From Flaviaestuariibacter flavus (GTDB taxonomy: Bacteria > Bacteroidota > Bacteroidia > Chitinophagales > Chitinophagaceae), in NCBI RefSeq assembly GCF_004337505.1, contig NZ_SJZI01000008.1, positions 537,934 through 601,933 of the forward strand: a stretch of 64,000 nt of DNA, in the 5' to 3' direction. A program made the translations under genes and the position numbers. Below the pieces are notes generated by a model, which ran no database searches, was not told the DNA's origin, and saw only the letters and a program-made list of their open reading frames with translations. How positions within the stretch are numbered: position 1 is the stretch's first letter; every line of letters begins with the position of its first letter. Shown here in pieces: positions 42,653 through 51,249 of the stretch.

Positions 42653-43543
42653 TTAACTCACCGACTCGGCCACCGCTTCTTTGTGGATCTTGCCGATAAG
42701 TCCCTGCAGCACTTTGCCCGGACCGCATTCAGTAAAGCGCGAAGCTCCATCGGCGACCATAGCCTGCACGCACTGGGTCCACCGCACGGGGCCGGTAAGC
42801 TGGTCGATCAGGTTTTGCTTGATCTCGTCTTTGTCGATCACACCTTTGGCCACTACGTTCTGGTACACGGGGCAGGAGGGCGAGTTGAAATAAGCGGCCT
42901 CGATGGCCTGCCGCAGCTCGGCGCGTGCGGGCTCCATCAGCGGCGAGTGAAAGGCGCCGCCCACCGGCAGCACCAGGGCGCGCTTGGCGCCGGCCGCCTT
43001 GAGGCGCTCGCAGGCAACTTCAATTCCTTTCATCGAGCCGGAGATCACGAGCTGCCCGGGACAATTGTAGTTGGCGGGCACCACCACCTCGCCGGTCTCC
43101 TGCTGCACCTCGGCGCAGATGGCTTCCACCTTCGCATCGTCGAGGCCCAGCACCGCCGCCATCGTAGAAGGCGTCTGCTCGCAGGCTTTCTGCATCGCCT
43201 GCGCCCGCAGGCTCACCAGGCGCAGCCCGTCTTCAAAGGAAAGCGTGCCGTTGGCCACCAGCGCCGAGAACTCACCCAGCGAGTGACCCGCCACCATTTC
43301 GGGGCGTGCGCCCTCGATGCTGCGGAAAGCGATCACCGAGTGCAGGAAGATGGCAGGCTGCGTGATCTTCGTTTGCTTCAGGTCTTCCTCACTGCCCGTG
43401 AACATGACATCCGAAATACGAAAGCCGAGGAGCTCGTTGGCCTGCTCAAACAGTTTCTTGGCAAAAGCGTTGTTATCGTAATGCGCTTTGCCCATACCCG
43501 GAAACTGGGCGCCCTGGCCGGGAAAAACAAATGCGTGCTTCAT
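42653..43543 (-). CDS. fabD: malonyl-CoA:ACP acyltransferase
   Basis: 296 residues. VFPGQGAQFPGMG at the N-terminus, nucleophile S88 in VAGHSLGEFSAL, catalytic His in GGAFHSPLM. It loads malonyl groups on acyl-carrier protein for fatty-acid synthesis. Its upstream side directly borders S23 element 2, which starts 11 bp before the fabD ATG. Confidence 0.95.
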   Translation of the reverse strand: MKHAFVFPGQGAQFPGMGKAHYDNNAFAKKLFEQANELLGFRISDVMFTGSEEDLKQTKITQPAIFLHSVIAFRSIEGARPEMVAGHSLGEFSALVANGTLSFEDGLRLVSLRAQAMQKACEQTPSTMAAVLGLDDAKVEAICAEVQQETGEVVVPANYNCPGQLVISGSMKGIEVACERLKAAGAKRALVLPVGGAFHSPLMEPARAELRQAIEAAYFNSPSCPVYQNVVAKGVIDKDEIKQNLIDQLTGPVRWTQCVQAMVADGASRFTECGPGKVLQGLIGKIHKEAVAESVS

Positions 43544-43553
43544 GTAGAGTGTT

Positions 43554-43585
43554 TATTGGTCTAATGGTCTATTAGTCTATTGGTA
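43554..43585. repeat. octamer array TATTGGTC (left end of S23 element 2)
   Basis: TATTGGTC, TAATGGTC, TATTAGTC, TATTGGTA at exact 8-bp steps. Inverse complement of the array at 44143-44168. Confidence 0.9.
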
Positions 43586-43656
43586 AGGCTAACTTTTCCG
43601 CTGGCTTCTGAAATAGTCCGAACCTGCCAAAGTGGACAAAGGTAGGCTCACGGGAC

Positions 43657-44028
43657 TTATTTCCCCTTTCGCAAATTCCTTTTTAGTTTGCTGATGTAGC
43701 CGTTTAGCTTCCCGTGAATATCCCTGAGCTCTTCCATTAAGGAATCATATTCATCGATAGTAATCAGCCGACGCCTTTTGGATTTTAGCAGCCAGTTCCG
43801 GCATTCCATCATTGAACCGCGAGCATATAGACAAAAAAGAATCTGTTGCTTGAAAAAGTACCGGCCATAACCTTCCGCGATATTTGAAGAAATGGAATCG
43901 GCGGCTTCGGTCAGTTGCGATCCGATTCTCCATTTTGGAAAGCTCTCCCACCTGTCGACGATTTCCCAAATTCGCTCACTGAATTTTTGCGCAAGTTGAT
44001 ACACTTCAAGATCATCCAGAAAATACAT
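43657..44028 (-). CDS. four-helix bundle protein, S23/IVP family
   Basis: 123 residues from the ATG at 44028 (MYFLDDLEVYQLAQKFSERI); earlier in-frame codons are unlike the family. Family motifs DLEVYQLAQKFS, GSQLTEAADSISSNIAEGYGR and YDSLMEELRDIHGKLNGYI are clear. It is a closer match to the canonical family than the copy at 21150. It is the only gene between the inverted octamer arrays; an inverted repeat with AATCCATGGG arms (44068-44093) lies upstream. Confidence 0.92.
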   Translation of the reverse strand: MYFLDDLEVYQLAQKFSERIWEIVDRWESFPKWRIGSQLTEAADSISSNIAEGYGRYFFKQQILFCLYARGSMMECRNWLLKSKRRRLITIDEYDSLMEELRDIHGKLNGYISKLKRNLRKGK

Positions 44029-44142
44029 AGTTCCATTTTCCTGTGAACCTATTTTGGCTAAAAGAAAAATCCATGGGATTTTACCCATGGATTGAAGTGT
44101 TTTTCCCATGCAGAATAATGGGACGCAGAGCCGGCCGTTTAC

Positions 44143-44168
44143 AAATAGACTAATAGACCAATAGACTC
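44143..44168. repeat. octamer array TAATAGAC (right end of S23 element 2)
   Basis: AAATAGAC, TAATAGAC, CAATAGAC, TC at 8-bp steps. It ends one base before the folE stop codon (complement of 44170-44172). Confidence 0.9.
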
Positions 44169-44169
44169 T

Positions 44170-44769
44170 TTACGACAGGCTCGAGCCGATCAGCTTCAGG
44201 AATTCATTCCGCGTGATATGGTTGTCGAGAAACTCACCGTCGAAGGCCGATGTGGTGGTGACCGAGTTTTGCTTCTGCACGCCGCGCATCATCATGCACA
44301 GGTGCTTTGCTTCGATTACCACCGCGACGCCGAGCGGGTTGAGGCTTTCCTTGATGGCGCCGAGTATCTGGGTGGTAAGTCGCTCCTGCACCTGCAGGCG
44401 GCGGGCATATACATCCACCACGCGGGCCAGCTTGCTGAGGCCGGTGATATAGCCGTTGGGAATATAGGCGATATGGGCCTTGCCGTAAAAAGGATGCAGG
44501 TGATGCTCGCACATGGAATAGAGCTCGATGTCTTTTACGATCACCATCTCGCTCACGTCTTCGCGGAAGCGGGCCGAGTTGAGGATGGCCACCGCGTCCT
44601 GGCTGTAGCCCTGCGTGTTGAACTGCATCGCCTTGGCGGCACGCTCGGGTGTTTTCGCGAGACCTTCGCGCGACACGTCGTCGCCGGCAAGCCCGATGAT
44701 GTTGCGGTAGGCCGCCATCATGCCTTCGGTTACGTCTTCGTCGTAGTATTCTTTCTTATGATATGCCAT
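44170..44769 (-). CDS. folE: GTP cyclohydrolase I
   Basis: 199 residues. Zinc and catalytic residues in [39 protein letters not shown], and [14 protein letters not shown]. It makes dihydroneopterin triphosphate, the precursor of folate, tetrahydropterins and queuosine. Two 6-pyruvoyl/6-carboxy-tetrahydropterin synthase genes lie immediately upstream on the same strand, which use its product. Confidence 0.96.
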   Translation of the reverse strand: MAYHKKEYYDEDVTEGMMAAYRNIIGLAGDDVSREGLAKTPERAAKAMQFNTQGYSQDAVAILNSARFREDVSEMVIVKDIELYSMCEHHLHPFYGKAHIAYIPNGYITGLSKLARVVDVYARRLQVQERLTTQILGAIKESLNPLGVAVVIEAKHLCMMMRGVQKQNSVTTTSAFDGEFLDNHITRNEFLKLIGSSLS

Positions 44770-44826
44770 TGCAAAAAAGTATTGTATTCAAAAAAAATAG
44801 ACATCGCACATCAGCGATCGGAACAT

Positions 44827-45243
44827 CTAATCTACCGGGTATTCCACGTAGTTGCGGGGTGTTTCGTAGAGCCGCAGCTTCAGGTCAAGGTTCTGGTCGA
44901 TGTACGGACGCAGAAGCCGGTAGATAACGATGGCGATATTTTCGGCCGTTGGGTTGAGCTCCCGGAATTCCTTTGTATCGAGATTTAGATTCTTATGGTC
45001 GAAGCGCTCCACCACTTGCTGCTGCACGAGGTCGCTGAGCACCTTCATATCCATTACGAAGCCCGTACGCGGATCTACCTCGCCGGTAACGCGGATCTCG
45101 AGCTCGTAGTTGTGGCCATGAAAATGCGGCAGGCTGCACTTCCCGAATACCTTGGCGTTCACCTCGTCGCTCCAGGCACGGTTATACAGTCGGTGGGCCG
45201 CATTAAAATGCTCGCGCCGGAAAACGGAAACTTTTTCTCCCAT
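44827..45243 (-). CDS. queD: 6-carboxytetrahydropterin synthase / PTPS family, copy 1
   Basis: 138 residues. Zinc histidines in REHFNAAHRLY and HFHGHNYEL, catalytic Cys in VFGKCSLPH, and the Asp-His pair in FDHKNLNL. The product of FolE is converted either to 6-carboxytetrahydropterin (QueD, toward preQ0) or to 6-pyruvoyltetrahydropterin. The gene precedes folE by 57 bp. Which of the two paralogues serves queuosine cannot be told; the symbol is provisional. Confidence 0.85.
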   Translation of the reverse strand: MGEKVSVFRREHFNAAHRLYNRAWSDEVNAKVFGKCSLPHFHGHNYELEIRVTGEVDPRTGFVMDMKVLSDLVQQQVVERFDHKNLNLDTKEFRELNPTAENIAIVIYRLLRPYIDQNLDLKLRLYETPRNYVEYPVD

Positions 45244-45249
45244 TAAAAA

Positions 45250-45326
45250 AGGTTCTTGGGTTCTAGGGTCCTGGGTTGGCTGGATCTTTGGAAAGAGTGC
45301 CCGGAACAGACCACAGAACCATTAAA
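45250..45326. repeat. octamer arrays GGTTCTNG and AGAACC
   Basis: GGTTCTTG, GGTTCTAG and GGTCCTGG at 8-bp steps (45250-45275), with an inverse ACCACAGAACC piece at 45302-45314, between the two QueD-type genes. Confidence 0.65.
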
Positions 45327-45363
45327 CGTATAAATGTAGCAATCGTTGGCTGCGAAGCGAAAA

Positions 45364-45780
45364 TTATCCTTCGTCGCCGAAATACTCCACGAAGATGCGC
45401 GGGGTTTCATAAAGCTTGATGCAGTGCAGGCGAACGTCTTCGGGGAGATGCGGCACGAGCTGGTTCCAGATGCCGATGGCCAGGTTTTCGGTAGAGCAGA
45501 ACTGTCCTTCCAGGAAATCCACGTCGAGGTTCAGGTTGCGGTGGTCCACCTTTTCAATCACCTGTTCCTTGATAATGCCGCTCAGCCGCTTTACATCCAT
45601 CACGAATCCCGTGTCGGGGTTCGGCCGGCCTTTTACCGTTACATAAAGCTCGTAATTATGCCCGTGCCAGTTTGAATTGGCGCATTTACCAAACACGGCT
45701 TCGTTCTGTTCTTCCGACCAGTTTGGGTTATATAACTTGTGTGCTGCATTAAAATGCTCCACACGCGTGAGAAATACCAT
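45364..45780 (-). CDS. 6-carboxytetrahydropterin synthase / PTPS family, copy 2
   Basis: 138 residues from the ATG at 45780; longer upstream reading frames are antisense to mqnB. Same layout as copy 1: VEHFNAAHKLY, VFGKCANSNWHGHNYEL, GFVMDVKRL, VDHRNLNLD and LYETPRIFVEY. All metal and catalytic residues are kept, so both copies should be active. Head-to-tail with copy 1; divergence suggests different products. Confidence 0.9.
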   Translation of the reverse strand: MVFLTRVEHFNAAHKLYNPNWSEEQNEAVFGKCANSNWHGHNYELYVTVKGRPNPDTGFVMDVKRLSGIIKEQVIEKVDHRNLNLDVDFLEGQFCSTENLAIGIWNQLVPHLPEDVRLHCIKLYETPRIFVEYFGDEG

Positions 45781-45835
45781 TGCAGCTGAAAATTTCGGCA
45801 AAGATAAACCGGTAAAATGGTTAATTGGTCTATTG

Positions 45836-45918
45836 GTAATTGGTAATTGGTAACTCGAACGCAACCACATCGCATTACCGCTTTTTGCACATTTCCCTGT
45901 TAGCACACTAGCACATTC
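45836..45918. repeat. mixed 7/8-bp arrays
   Basis: ATTGGTCTATTGGTA then ATTGGTA-type units (45839-45862), a single GCATTACCGC (45872), then TTAGCACACTAGCACATT (45899-45916). The words match those of S23 element 2, S23 element 1 and the 1988 array in turn. Confidence 0.7.
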
Positions 45919-45939
45919 TCCCTGCCTTAGCTTTGCCCC

Positions 45940-46584
45940 ATGCCCCGCATCCTGCTTTGCGCCGCCACCGAATTTGAGATCGCTCCTGTGCTGGAGTCCC
46001 TGCCCCGCTTTGAAGGGCGTGTGGATGTGCTGATCACGGGCGTGGGCATGCTGGAATCGACCTGGAACCTGGCCGCGCGGCTCATTTCCGACCGCCCGGG
46101 CTACCTCGTACAGGCCGGCATCGCAGGCGCCGTCGCCCCTGGCCAGGCGCTTGGCGAAACGGTGCTCATCCGCCGCGATACCGTGGGCGACCTGGGGGTG
46201 GAAGAAGGCGGAGGCTTCCGCAGCGTCTTCGACCTCGGCTTCGGCGACCCCGCCGCCGCCCCCTGGACCGACGGCTGGCTCGTTAACAACTCGGTGCTGC
46301 CCCTCTTCCCGGGCCTCGCCTGGTGCGACGCGGTGACGGTGAACGAGATCTCTACGGCGCCGGAGCGCATCGGGCACTACGCGGCGCTGGGCGCAAGCGC
46401 CGAGTCGATGGAAGGCGCCGCCTTTCATTATGCCGCCCTTCGCAGCGGCCTGCCTTTTGTACAACTCCGGTCGTTCTCCAATGCGGCCGGCGTGCGCGAT
46501 AAGTCGCGCTGGAGCATCGGCCCCGCTATTAAACAACTGAATGTGCACCTCCTTGACGTGCTTACGAAACTCGACTCCATATGA
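45940..46584 (+). CDS. mqnB: futalosine hydrolase
   Basis: 214 residues of the nucleoside-phosphorylase-like hydrolase fold: ILLCAATEFEIAPV, DVLITGVGMLESTWNLA, VQAGIAGAV and ESMEGAAFHYAAL. It removes hypoxanthine from futalosine in the alternative menaquinone route. It overlaps mqnD by 4 bp (ATGA), which confirms the assignment. Confidence 0.92.
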   Translation: MPRILLCAATEFEIAPVLESLPRFEGRVDVLITGVGMLESTWNLAARLISDRPGYLVQAGIAGAVAPGQALGETVLIRRDTVGDLGVEEGGGFRSVFDLGFGDPAAAPWTDGWLVNNSVLPLFPGLAWCDAVTVNEISTAPERIGHYAALGASAESMEGAAFHYAALRSGLPFVQLRSFSNAAGVRDKSRWSIGPAIKQLNVHLLDVLTKLDSI

Positions 46585-47402
46585 AACTGACACTCGGCTT
46601 TTCGCCCTGCCCCAACGATACTTTTATTTTCGACGCCCTCGTTAACGGTGGTATCGACACCGGCGGCATCACCTTCGAGCCGGTGCTTGAAGATGTGCAG
46701 ACCCTCAACGAATGGGCGGCCCAGGGTCGCCTCGATGTGACCAAGCTGAGCTTCCCGGCACTCTTCGGCACCAGCCAGAATTACCGCCTTCTCCAGTCGG
46801 GCGCGGCACTCGGCAAAGGCGTTGGCCCGCTGCTCATCGCCAAAAAGCTCGTTGACCTCCCCGACCTGCCGCACTGCCGGGTAGCCATCCCGGGGGTGAA
46901 CACCACCGCCAACTTCCTGCTGCACCACGCTTTCCCGGATGTAACGCAGCGGGTGCCGATGCTGTTTTCGGAGATCGAGGACGCTGTGCTCAGCGGGGCC
47001 GTCGACCTCGGCGTGATCATTCATGAGAACCGATTTACCTACCACCAGCGCGGGCTGCTGAAGGTTGCCGACCTCGGCGATATCTGGGAGCAGCACAATG
47101 GGGCGGCCATCCCGCTGGGGTGCATCGCCATCAAGCGCGAACTTGGCGAGGAAACGGCGCAAAAGGTAGACGCCCTCATCCGGGCTTCGCTGATTCATTC
47201 CTTTGATACGTACCCGGCCATCAGCGATTACGTCAAGCAGCACGCGCAGGCCATGGACGAAGCGGTGATGCGCCAGCACATCGAGCTCTACGTCAACAAC
47301 TACACTATGGAACTGGGAGAGGAAGGTCGCCGCGCCGTTGACACCTTCGCCCGTATTTATACGGAGAAGCTCGGCGAGCCGCAGACCCGCTTATGGGAAT
47401 AA
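46581..47402 (+). CDS. mqnD: 1,4-dihydroxy-6-naphthoate synthase
   Basis: 273 residues. LGFSPCPNDTFIFDALVNG, LDVTKLSFPALF, PGVNTTANFLL and LGVIIHENRFTY are the MqnD pattern. It converts cyclic dehypoxanthinyl futalosine to dihydroxynaphthoate in menaquinone synthesis. Translationally coupled to mqnB. Its 3' end overlaps the convergent photolyase gene by 12 bp. Confidence 0.95.
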   Translation: MKLTLGFSPCPNDTFIFDALVNGGIDTGGITFEPVLEDVQTLNEWAAQGRLDVTKLSFPALFGTSQNYRLLQSGAALGKGVGPLLIAKKLVDLPDLPHCRVAIPGVNTTANFLLHHAFPDVTQRVPMLFSEIEDAVLSGAVDLGVIIHENRFTYHQRGLLKVADLGDIWEQHNGAAIPLGCIAIKRELGEETAQKVDALIRASLIHSFDTYPAISDYVKQHAQAMDEAVMRQHIELYVNNYTMELGEEGRRAVDTFARIYTEKLGEPQTRLWE

Positions 47403-48713
47403 CGGCTGCCGGCTCGCATTAAGCGCCCGCTTGTAGGCTGCAATGCAACGGTCGGTGGCAAATTTGTGCTCCACCACCGGCTCTGCATATGCATCGGTTC
47501 CATACTCCGGCACCCAGCGACGGATATATTCGCCCTGCGGATCAAAGCGCTGCGCCTGCAGTACGGGGTTGAAGACGCGGAAGTAGGGCGCCGCGTCGCA
47601 GCCGCAGCCCGCCACCCACTGCCAGTTGCCGTTGTTGGCCGCGAGGTCAAAGTCCATGAGCTTCTTTGCAAACCAGGCCTCTCCTATTCGCCAGTCGATG
47701 AGCAGGTGCTTCACCAGGAAAGACGCTGCCACCATCCGCACGCGGTTGTGCATGAAGCCCGTGGCGGCAAGCTCGCGCATGCCGGCGTCTACCAGCGGGT
47801 AGCCGGTTTGCCCGGCACACCACTTTTCAAATTCTCCGGGTGCGTCGCGCCAGCGGATATCGTCGTAGGCCGGCTTGAACGCCTGCTGCGTTTTCGGAAA
47901 ATGCCAGAGGATCTGCATAAAGAACTCGCGCCAGCAAAGCTCCTTCAGGAAGGTCTCGTTGAGCCGGTCGGCACGCTGCGCCAGCGCGCGGATGCTGACC
48001 GTACCGAAGCGCAGGTGCACGCCCAAGCGCGTGGTACCGGCAAGCGCCGGCAGGTCGCGGGTTTGGTGGTAATCTGACAAGAGCCGGTCGGCAGGCCACG
48101 GCACTTTGAAAGTTTTCTTTGCCGCATTTCCGAATCCTAATGCTTTCAGCGTAGGAACCGGCAGCGGATGCGTCTTGTAGAAATACGGAAAACATTGCTC
48201 CGATGCGGCAGTTTCCAGGTGTTCGGGCCGCAGCAGGCTCCGCCATTTTTTCCAATAAGGAGTATACACGAGGTAGGGCTTCCCGTCCTCCTTCACCACT
48301 TCACCTTTTTCAAAAAGCACCTGGTCCTTAATGCTATGAAAGGCAACACCGGCGCCCGCGAGCTTTGCCGCAATGGCTGCGTCGCGTTTCCGCGCATAAG
48401 GCTCATAGTCGTTGTTGGTGAATACGGCACCAACGGAGTATTCCGCCAGCAGTTGTGTAAAAGCTGCATCAGGGCTTGCATGAAAAACGCGGAGGCTGCT
48501 ACCGGCCGCTGTGAGCTCCTGCTGCATCCGCTCCAGGGCCGCGTGAATAAAGGCAACGCGGGCATCGTCGGCATCAAGCCCGCTCAGTATCAAAGGGTCG
48601 AAAATAAAAACGGGCAGTACGGGGTGGCCGGAGCGCAGCGCCGCCGCAAGCCCGCGGTTGTCGTGCAGGCGCAAGTCGCGGCGAAACCAGAAAATGGAGA
48701 TCGGTGCGGGCAT
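47391..48713 (-). CDS. phr: deoxyribodipyrimidine photolyase / cryptochrome family
   Basis: 440 residues. N-terminal alpha/beta antenna domain (ISIFWFRRDLRLHDNRGL), and the FAD domain with LCWREFFMQ, GYPLVDAGMRELAATGFMHNRVRM, FLVKHLLIDWRIGE and DLAANNGNWQWVAGCG. It repairs UV cyclobutane dimers using blue light. The Asn-Asn-Gly-Asn-Trp motif and tryptophan positions favour an active class I CPD photolyase. Confidence 0.9.
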   Translation of the reverse strand: MPAPISIFWFRRDLRLHDNRGLAAALRSGHPVLPVFIFDPLILSGLDADDARVAFIHAALERMQQELTAAGSSLRVFHASPDAAFTQLLAEYSVGAVFTNNDYEPYARKRDAAIAAKLAGAGVAFHSIKDQVLFEKGEVVKEDGKPYLVYTPYWKKWRSLLRPEHLETAASEQCFPYFYKTHPLPVPTLKALGFGNAAKKTFKVPWPADRLLSDYHQTRDLPALAGTTRLGVHLRFGTVSIRALAQRADRLNETFLKELCWREFFMQILWHFPKTQQAFKPAYDDIRWRDAPGEFEKWCAGQTGYPLVDAGMRELAATGFMHNRVRMVAASFLVKHLLIDWRIGEAWFAKKLMDFDLAANNGNWQWVAGCGCDAAPYFRVFNPVLQAQRFDPQGEYIRRWVPEYGTDAYAEPVVEHKFATDRCIAAYKRALNASRQPLFP

Positions 48714-48737
48714 CAGGACTATATAACAAGCAGGCGA

Positions 48738-49547
48738 CTAAAAGGTTGCCTGCAGTTCTTCGTACAGGCGCATCGAAACATCCGCCCTATACGCGTGCTG
48801 TCCAAAGCGCCCAACCCAGCGGATGCCCTTGAGGGCATTGGTGAGAAAGATCTCGTCGGCAGCGAGCAGATCGGCTACCGTCAGTTCCGTTTCCAGCACC
48901 GCCTGCCCCTGCCGGTGCAGCCATTCTAAGAGATGGGCGCGCATCACCCCGGCCACGCCGCCCTCCGTCAACGGCGGTGTTTGAATGACAGCCCGGCGTA
49001 CGATGAAAATATTTGTCCGCGCGCCGTCGGCGGGTCGCTCCCAGGCGTTGAGCAGGAGACATTCGTCAAGACCCTGCTCTTCCGCAAAGCGGGTTGCCAG
49101 CAGGTAAGGCAGGTAGTTGCTGCGTTTCAGCGGCGATAAAGTATCCGCGGCAATGCGGGCGTCGGGGAAAAGGCCGATGCTCCAGCCCCGCTCGTTCCAG
49201 GAAAGATCAGCCGGGTCGAGCGGCGAAGCTTCGGCCACGAAGCCAAGGCCCGCGCCTTCGCGGTATACCTGCAGGCGCAGGCGGGCGGCGCCTTCGCATT
49301 GATTGCGCGCGGCCAGCTCGTGCAGCAGGTTTTCGAGCACCGCCACCTGCAGGGCGCCCGCGTTCATGCCGAGGCGGTCCAGCCCGTTGTGTAATCGCGC
49401 CCAATGCCTTGCGGCAAGAAGGATGCGGCCATCCACCAGCTTCATCGTTTCAAAGAGCCCTTCGCCCCACTTGAAGGCGGGGTTGCTGCCGGCAATTACC
49501 GGCGCATCGGCATCGAGGAAACGACCGTTGTGGCAGATGACGGGCAT
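48738..49547 (-). CDS. class IV PLP aminotransferase / aminodeoxychorismate lyase family
   Basis: 269 residues from the ATG at 49547 (MPVICHNGRFLDADAP). SNPAFKWGEGLFETMKLVDG, PLP-lysine in LKRSNYLPYLLA, and NIFIV preceded by DGART where Glu is usual. Both branched-chain aminotransferase and PabC-type lyase belong here; the length and FETMK fit PabC or a D-amino-acid-transaminase-like enzyme better. Confidence 0.8.
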   Translation of the reverse strand: MPVICHNGRFLDADAPVIAGSNPAFKWGEGLFETMKLVDGRILLAARHWARLHNGLDRLGMNAGALQVAVLENLLHELAARNQCEGAARLRLQVYREGAGLGFVAEASPLDPADLSWNERGWSIGLFPDARIAADTLSPLKRSNYLPYLLATRFAEEQGLDECLLLNAWERPADGARTNIFIVRRAVIQTPPLTEGGVAGVMRAHLLEWLHRQGQAVLETELTVADLLAADEIFLTNALKGIRWVGRFGQHAYRADVSMRLYEELQATF

Positions 49548-49624
49548 CTTGCAAAATAAGCGGACGGGACGGTTCAATGGCGAACCTGCACGGAAAAAAC
49601 TATCTTGGAAAAAATATTCCAGCC

Positions 49625-50311
49625 ATGAGTCGCTTCATGAAGCTCCTGATCACCATGGTGCTCTGTGTTGGGTGCGAGGAGTCCAAAACACAAATGCAGT
49701 TGGCGCTCCGCGAATTTGAAGCGGGGTCGAAGCTTTTTACCCGCGCGCTTCACTACCAGATGATGGAAAGCGACAGCATGGTGGCGCCGGCACGGGAGGC
49801 CCGAATCCACTTGCTCACCGCCTTTGCCGCCTCAGGCAACGATCCTCAATTTGCCCTGATGCTACCCAACGCGTACGATTTGATGGGCGCGCACGATTCG
49901 GCATACTACTGGGAAAAGCGCTTTTACGAACTCGATTCGGCTCGCGGGCGCAGTTCACGCGAGCAGGCCGAGGGTAGCTTTAGAAGCATGGCGCACAGCT
50001 GTCTCTTCCTGGGCGATTCCGTCCGACTCAAATACTGCCTCCTGCGCCTCCGGCAATTGGGACCGGCGCCGGGCGGGCCCAATGAAGGCGTGTGGGATGG
50101 GCTCAACTACATAATTTTCTACTCAAAGTCGCGGGCGAGCATCGCCTTGCGCGCCAAAGGCATCAAGCCCTGTGCCTTCGGACTTTCGATGCTTGACTAT
50201 TTCCGAACGCTGTATGCCGATCGCTTAGCCGACTTCGACCACAGCTACCCGCCAGAAGCAATTTCCCACGCTAAAAAAGAATGCGCTGCAGCACCAAATA
50301 GCAGTGAATAA
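49625..50311 (+). CDS. exported hypothetical protein, possible lipoprotein
   Basis: 228 residues from ATG 49625. N-terminal MKLLITMVLCVGCEES could be a lipobox with Cys after VG, though position -3 is unusual. The rest is helical, TPR-like in spacing (AREARIHLLTAFAASG, AHDSAYYWEKRFYEL, GDSVRLKYCLLRLRQL). No family recognised. Divergent from the class IV aminotransferase gene. Confidence 0.65.
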   Translation: MSRFMKLLITMVLCVGCEESKTQMQLALREFEAGSKLFTRALHYQMMESDSMVAPAREARIHLLTAFAASGNDPQFALMLPNAYDLMGAHDSAYYWEKRFYELDSARGRSSREQAEGSFRSMAHSCLFLGDSVRLKYCLLRLRQLGPAPGGPNEGVWDGLNYIIFYSKSRASIALRAKGIKPCAFGLSMLDYFRTLYADRLADFDHSYPPEAISHAKKECAAAPNSSE

Positions 50312-50314
50312 AAA

Positions 50315-50334
50315 TGCCGGCAGATGCGCCGGCA
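50315..50334 (-). terminator. intrinsic terminator
   Basis: A 7-bp stem TGCCGGC/GCCGGCA (50315-50321 with 50328-50334), then T4 on the minus strand, downstream of the regulator gene at 50368. Confidence 0.75.
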
Positions 50335-50336
50335 CT

Positions 50337-50367
50337 TCGATATTCGATATTCGTTATTCGATATTCT
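50337..50367. repeat. heptamer array CGATATT
   Basis: CGATATT, CGATATT, CGTTATT, CGATATT at 7-bp steps, ending against the TAG stop (complement of 50368-50370) of the regulator gene. Confidence 0.85.
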
Positions 50368-51033
50368 CTAGGCTTGCTCCACAATGCCTGCCTTTACAGC
50401 ATACATCACAAGTCCCGCCATCGACTTCGCTCCGGTTTTCACTTTGAGCTTGTCGCGGATGGCTTCCACGGTGCGTGGGGAGATTTCAACCATCTCCGCG
50501 ATCTCTTTCGTGCTTTTTTCTTCGCACATCAGTTTCAGGATCGTCTTTTCCTTGTCGGTCAGCGGTGCTTCCAGCTCGGTATCCTTTGCATCGTTGCGGG
50601 TGCGCAGGCGGTTGAGCAGCGCCTTATTGGTAAGGTCGTTGAAATAAAATTCGTCTTCAAAGCAGGTCTTCACCGCCTGGTAGATCGTTTCAGAATCCGA
50701 CTCCTTGGTGAGGTAGGAGTTGGCGCCGAGCTCCATCATGCGGCTGATCATCGAGTGGTCGTTGTGCATCGACAGCATGATCACTTTCACATCGGGGTAC
50801 AGCTTCTTGATCTCGGGCAGGGTGGACAGACCGTCCATGATCGGCATTTGAATATCAAGCAGCACCACGTCGGGGTGAATATGGCGGAGAAGGTTCAGCA
50901 GTTGCATGCCGTTTTCGGCTTCGGCTACCATCTGGATGTCGCGATAAGCGGAAAGCGACGTGCGGACTCCGGTGCGGAACAGGTGATGGTCGTCGGCAAT
51001 GGCCACTTTTATCGGGGTTCCAGGATTTTTCAT
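50368..51033 (-). CDS. NarL/LuxR-type response regulator
   Basis: 221 residues. Receiver: ADDHHLF, D56 or nearby in VVLLDIQMPIMDG, Lys in YLTKESDSE. C-terminal LuxR helix-turn-helix: LTDKEKTILKLMCEEKSTKEIAEMVEISPRTVEAIRDKL. No kinase is adjacent, so it is an orphan by position. The gap upstream, 51034-51249, shows nothing. Confidence 0.92.
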   Translation of the reverse strand: MKNPGTPIKVAIADDHHLFRTGVRTSLSAYRDIQMVAEAENGMQLLNLLRHIHPDVVLLDIQMPIMDGLSTLPEIKKLYPDVKVIMLSMHNDHSMISRMMELGANSYLTKESDSETIYQAVKTCFEDEFYFNDLTNKALLNRLRTRNDAKDTELEAPLTDKEKTILKLMCEEKSTKEIAEMVEISPRTVEAIRDKLKVKTGAKSMAGLVMYAVKAGIVEQA

Positions 51034-51249
51034 ATTGGGATCGGTTTTCAGTAAATCAGCGCCACAAAGCTACGGATTCGTCCGGGCCGGGGCTACGGAA
51101 CAACACGTGTTTTGGCATCGTAAAATTACGAGGCTTTACCGGGCGGGCCAATAGGAGCTTCCACCTAAACTTTGGAAACGGGAACCGGCAATCGCGAATT
51201 AACAAAGAGTGCCGTACCTATTTAAGTGTAGTACCGCAGGTCTCCGGCG

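Noticed and set aside
46584..46593. Long upstream extension of the second QueD-type gene to 46593
   Set aside because: The extension is antisense to mqnB; the ATG at 45780 gives a normal family length.
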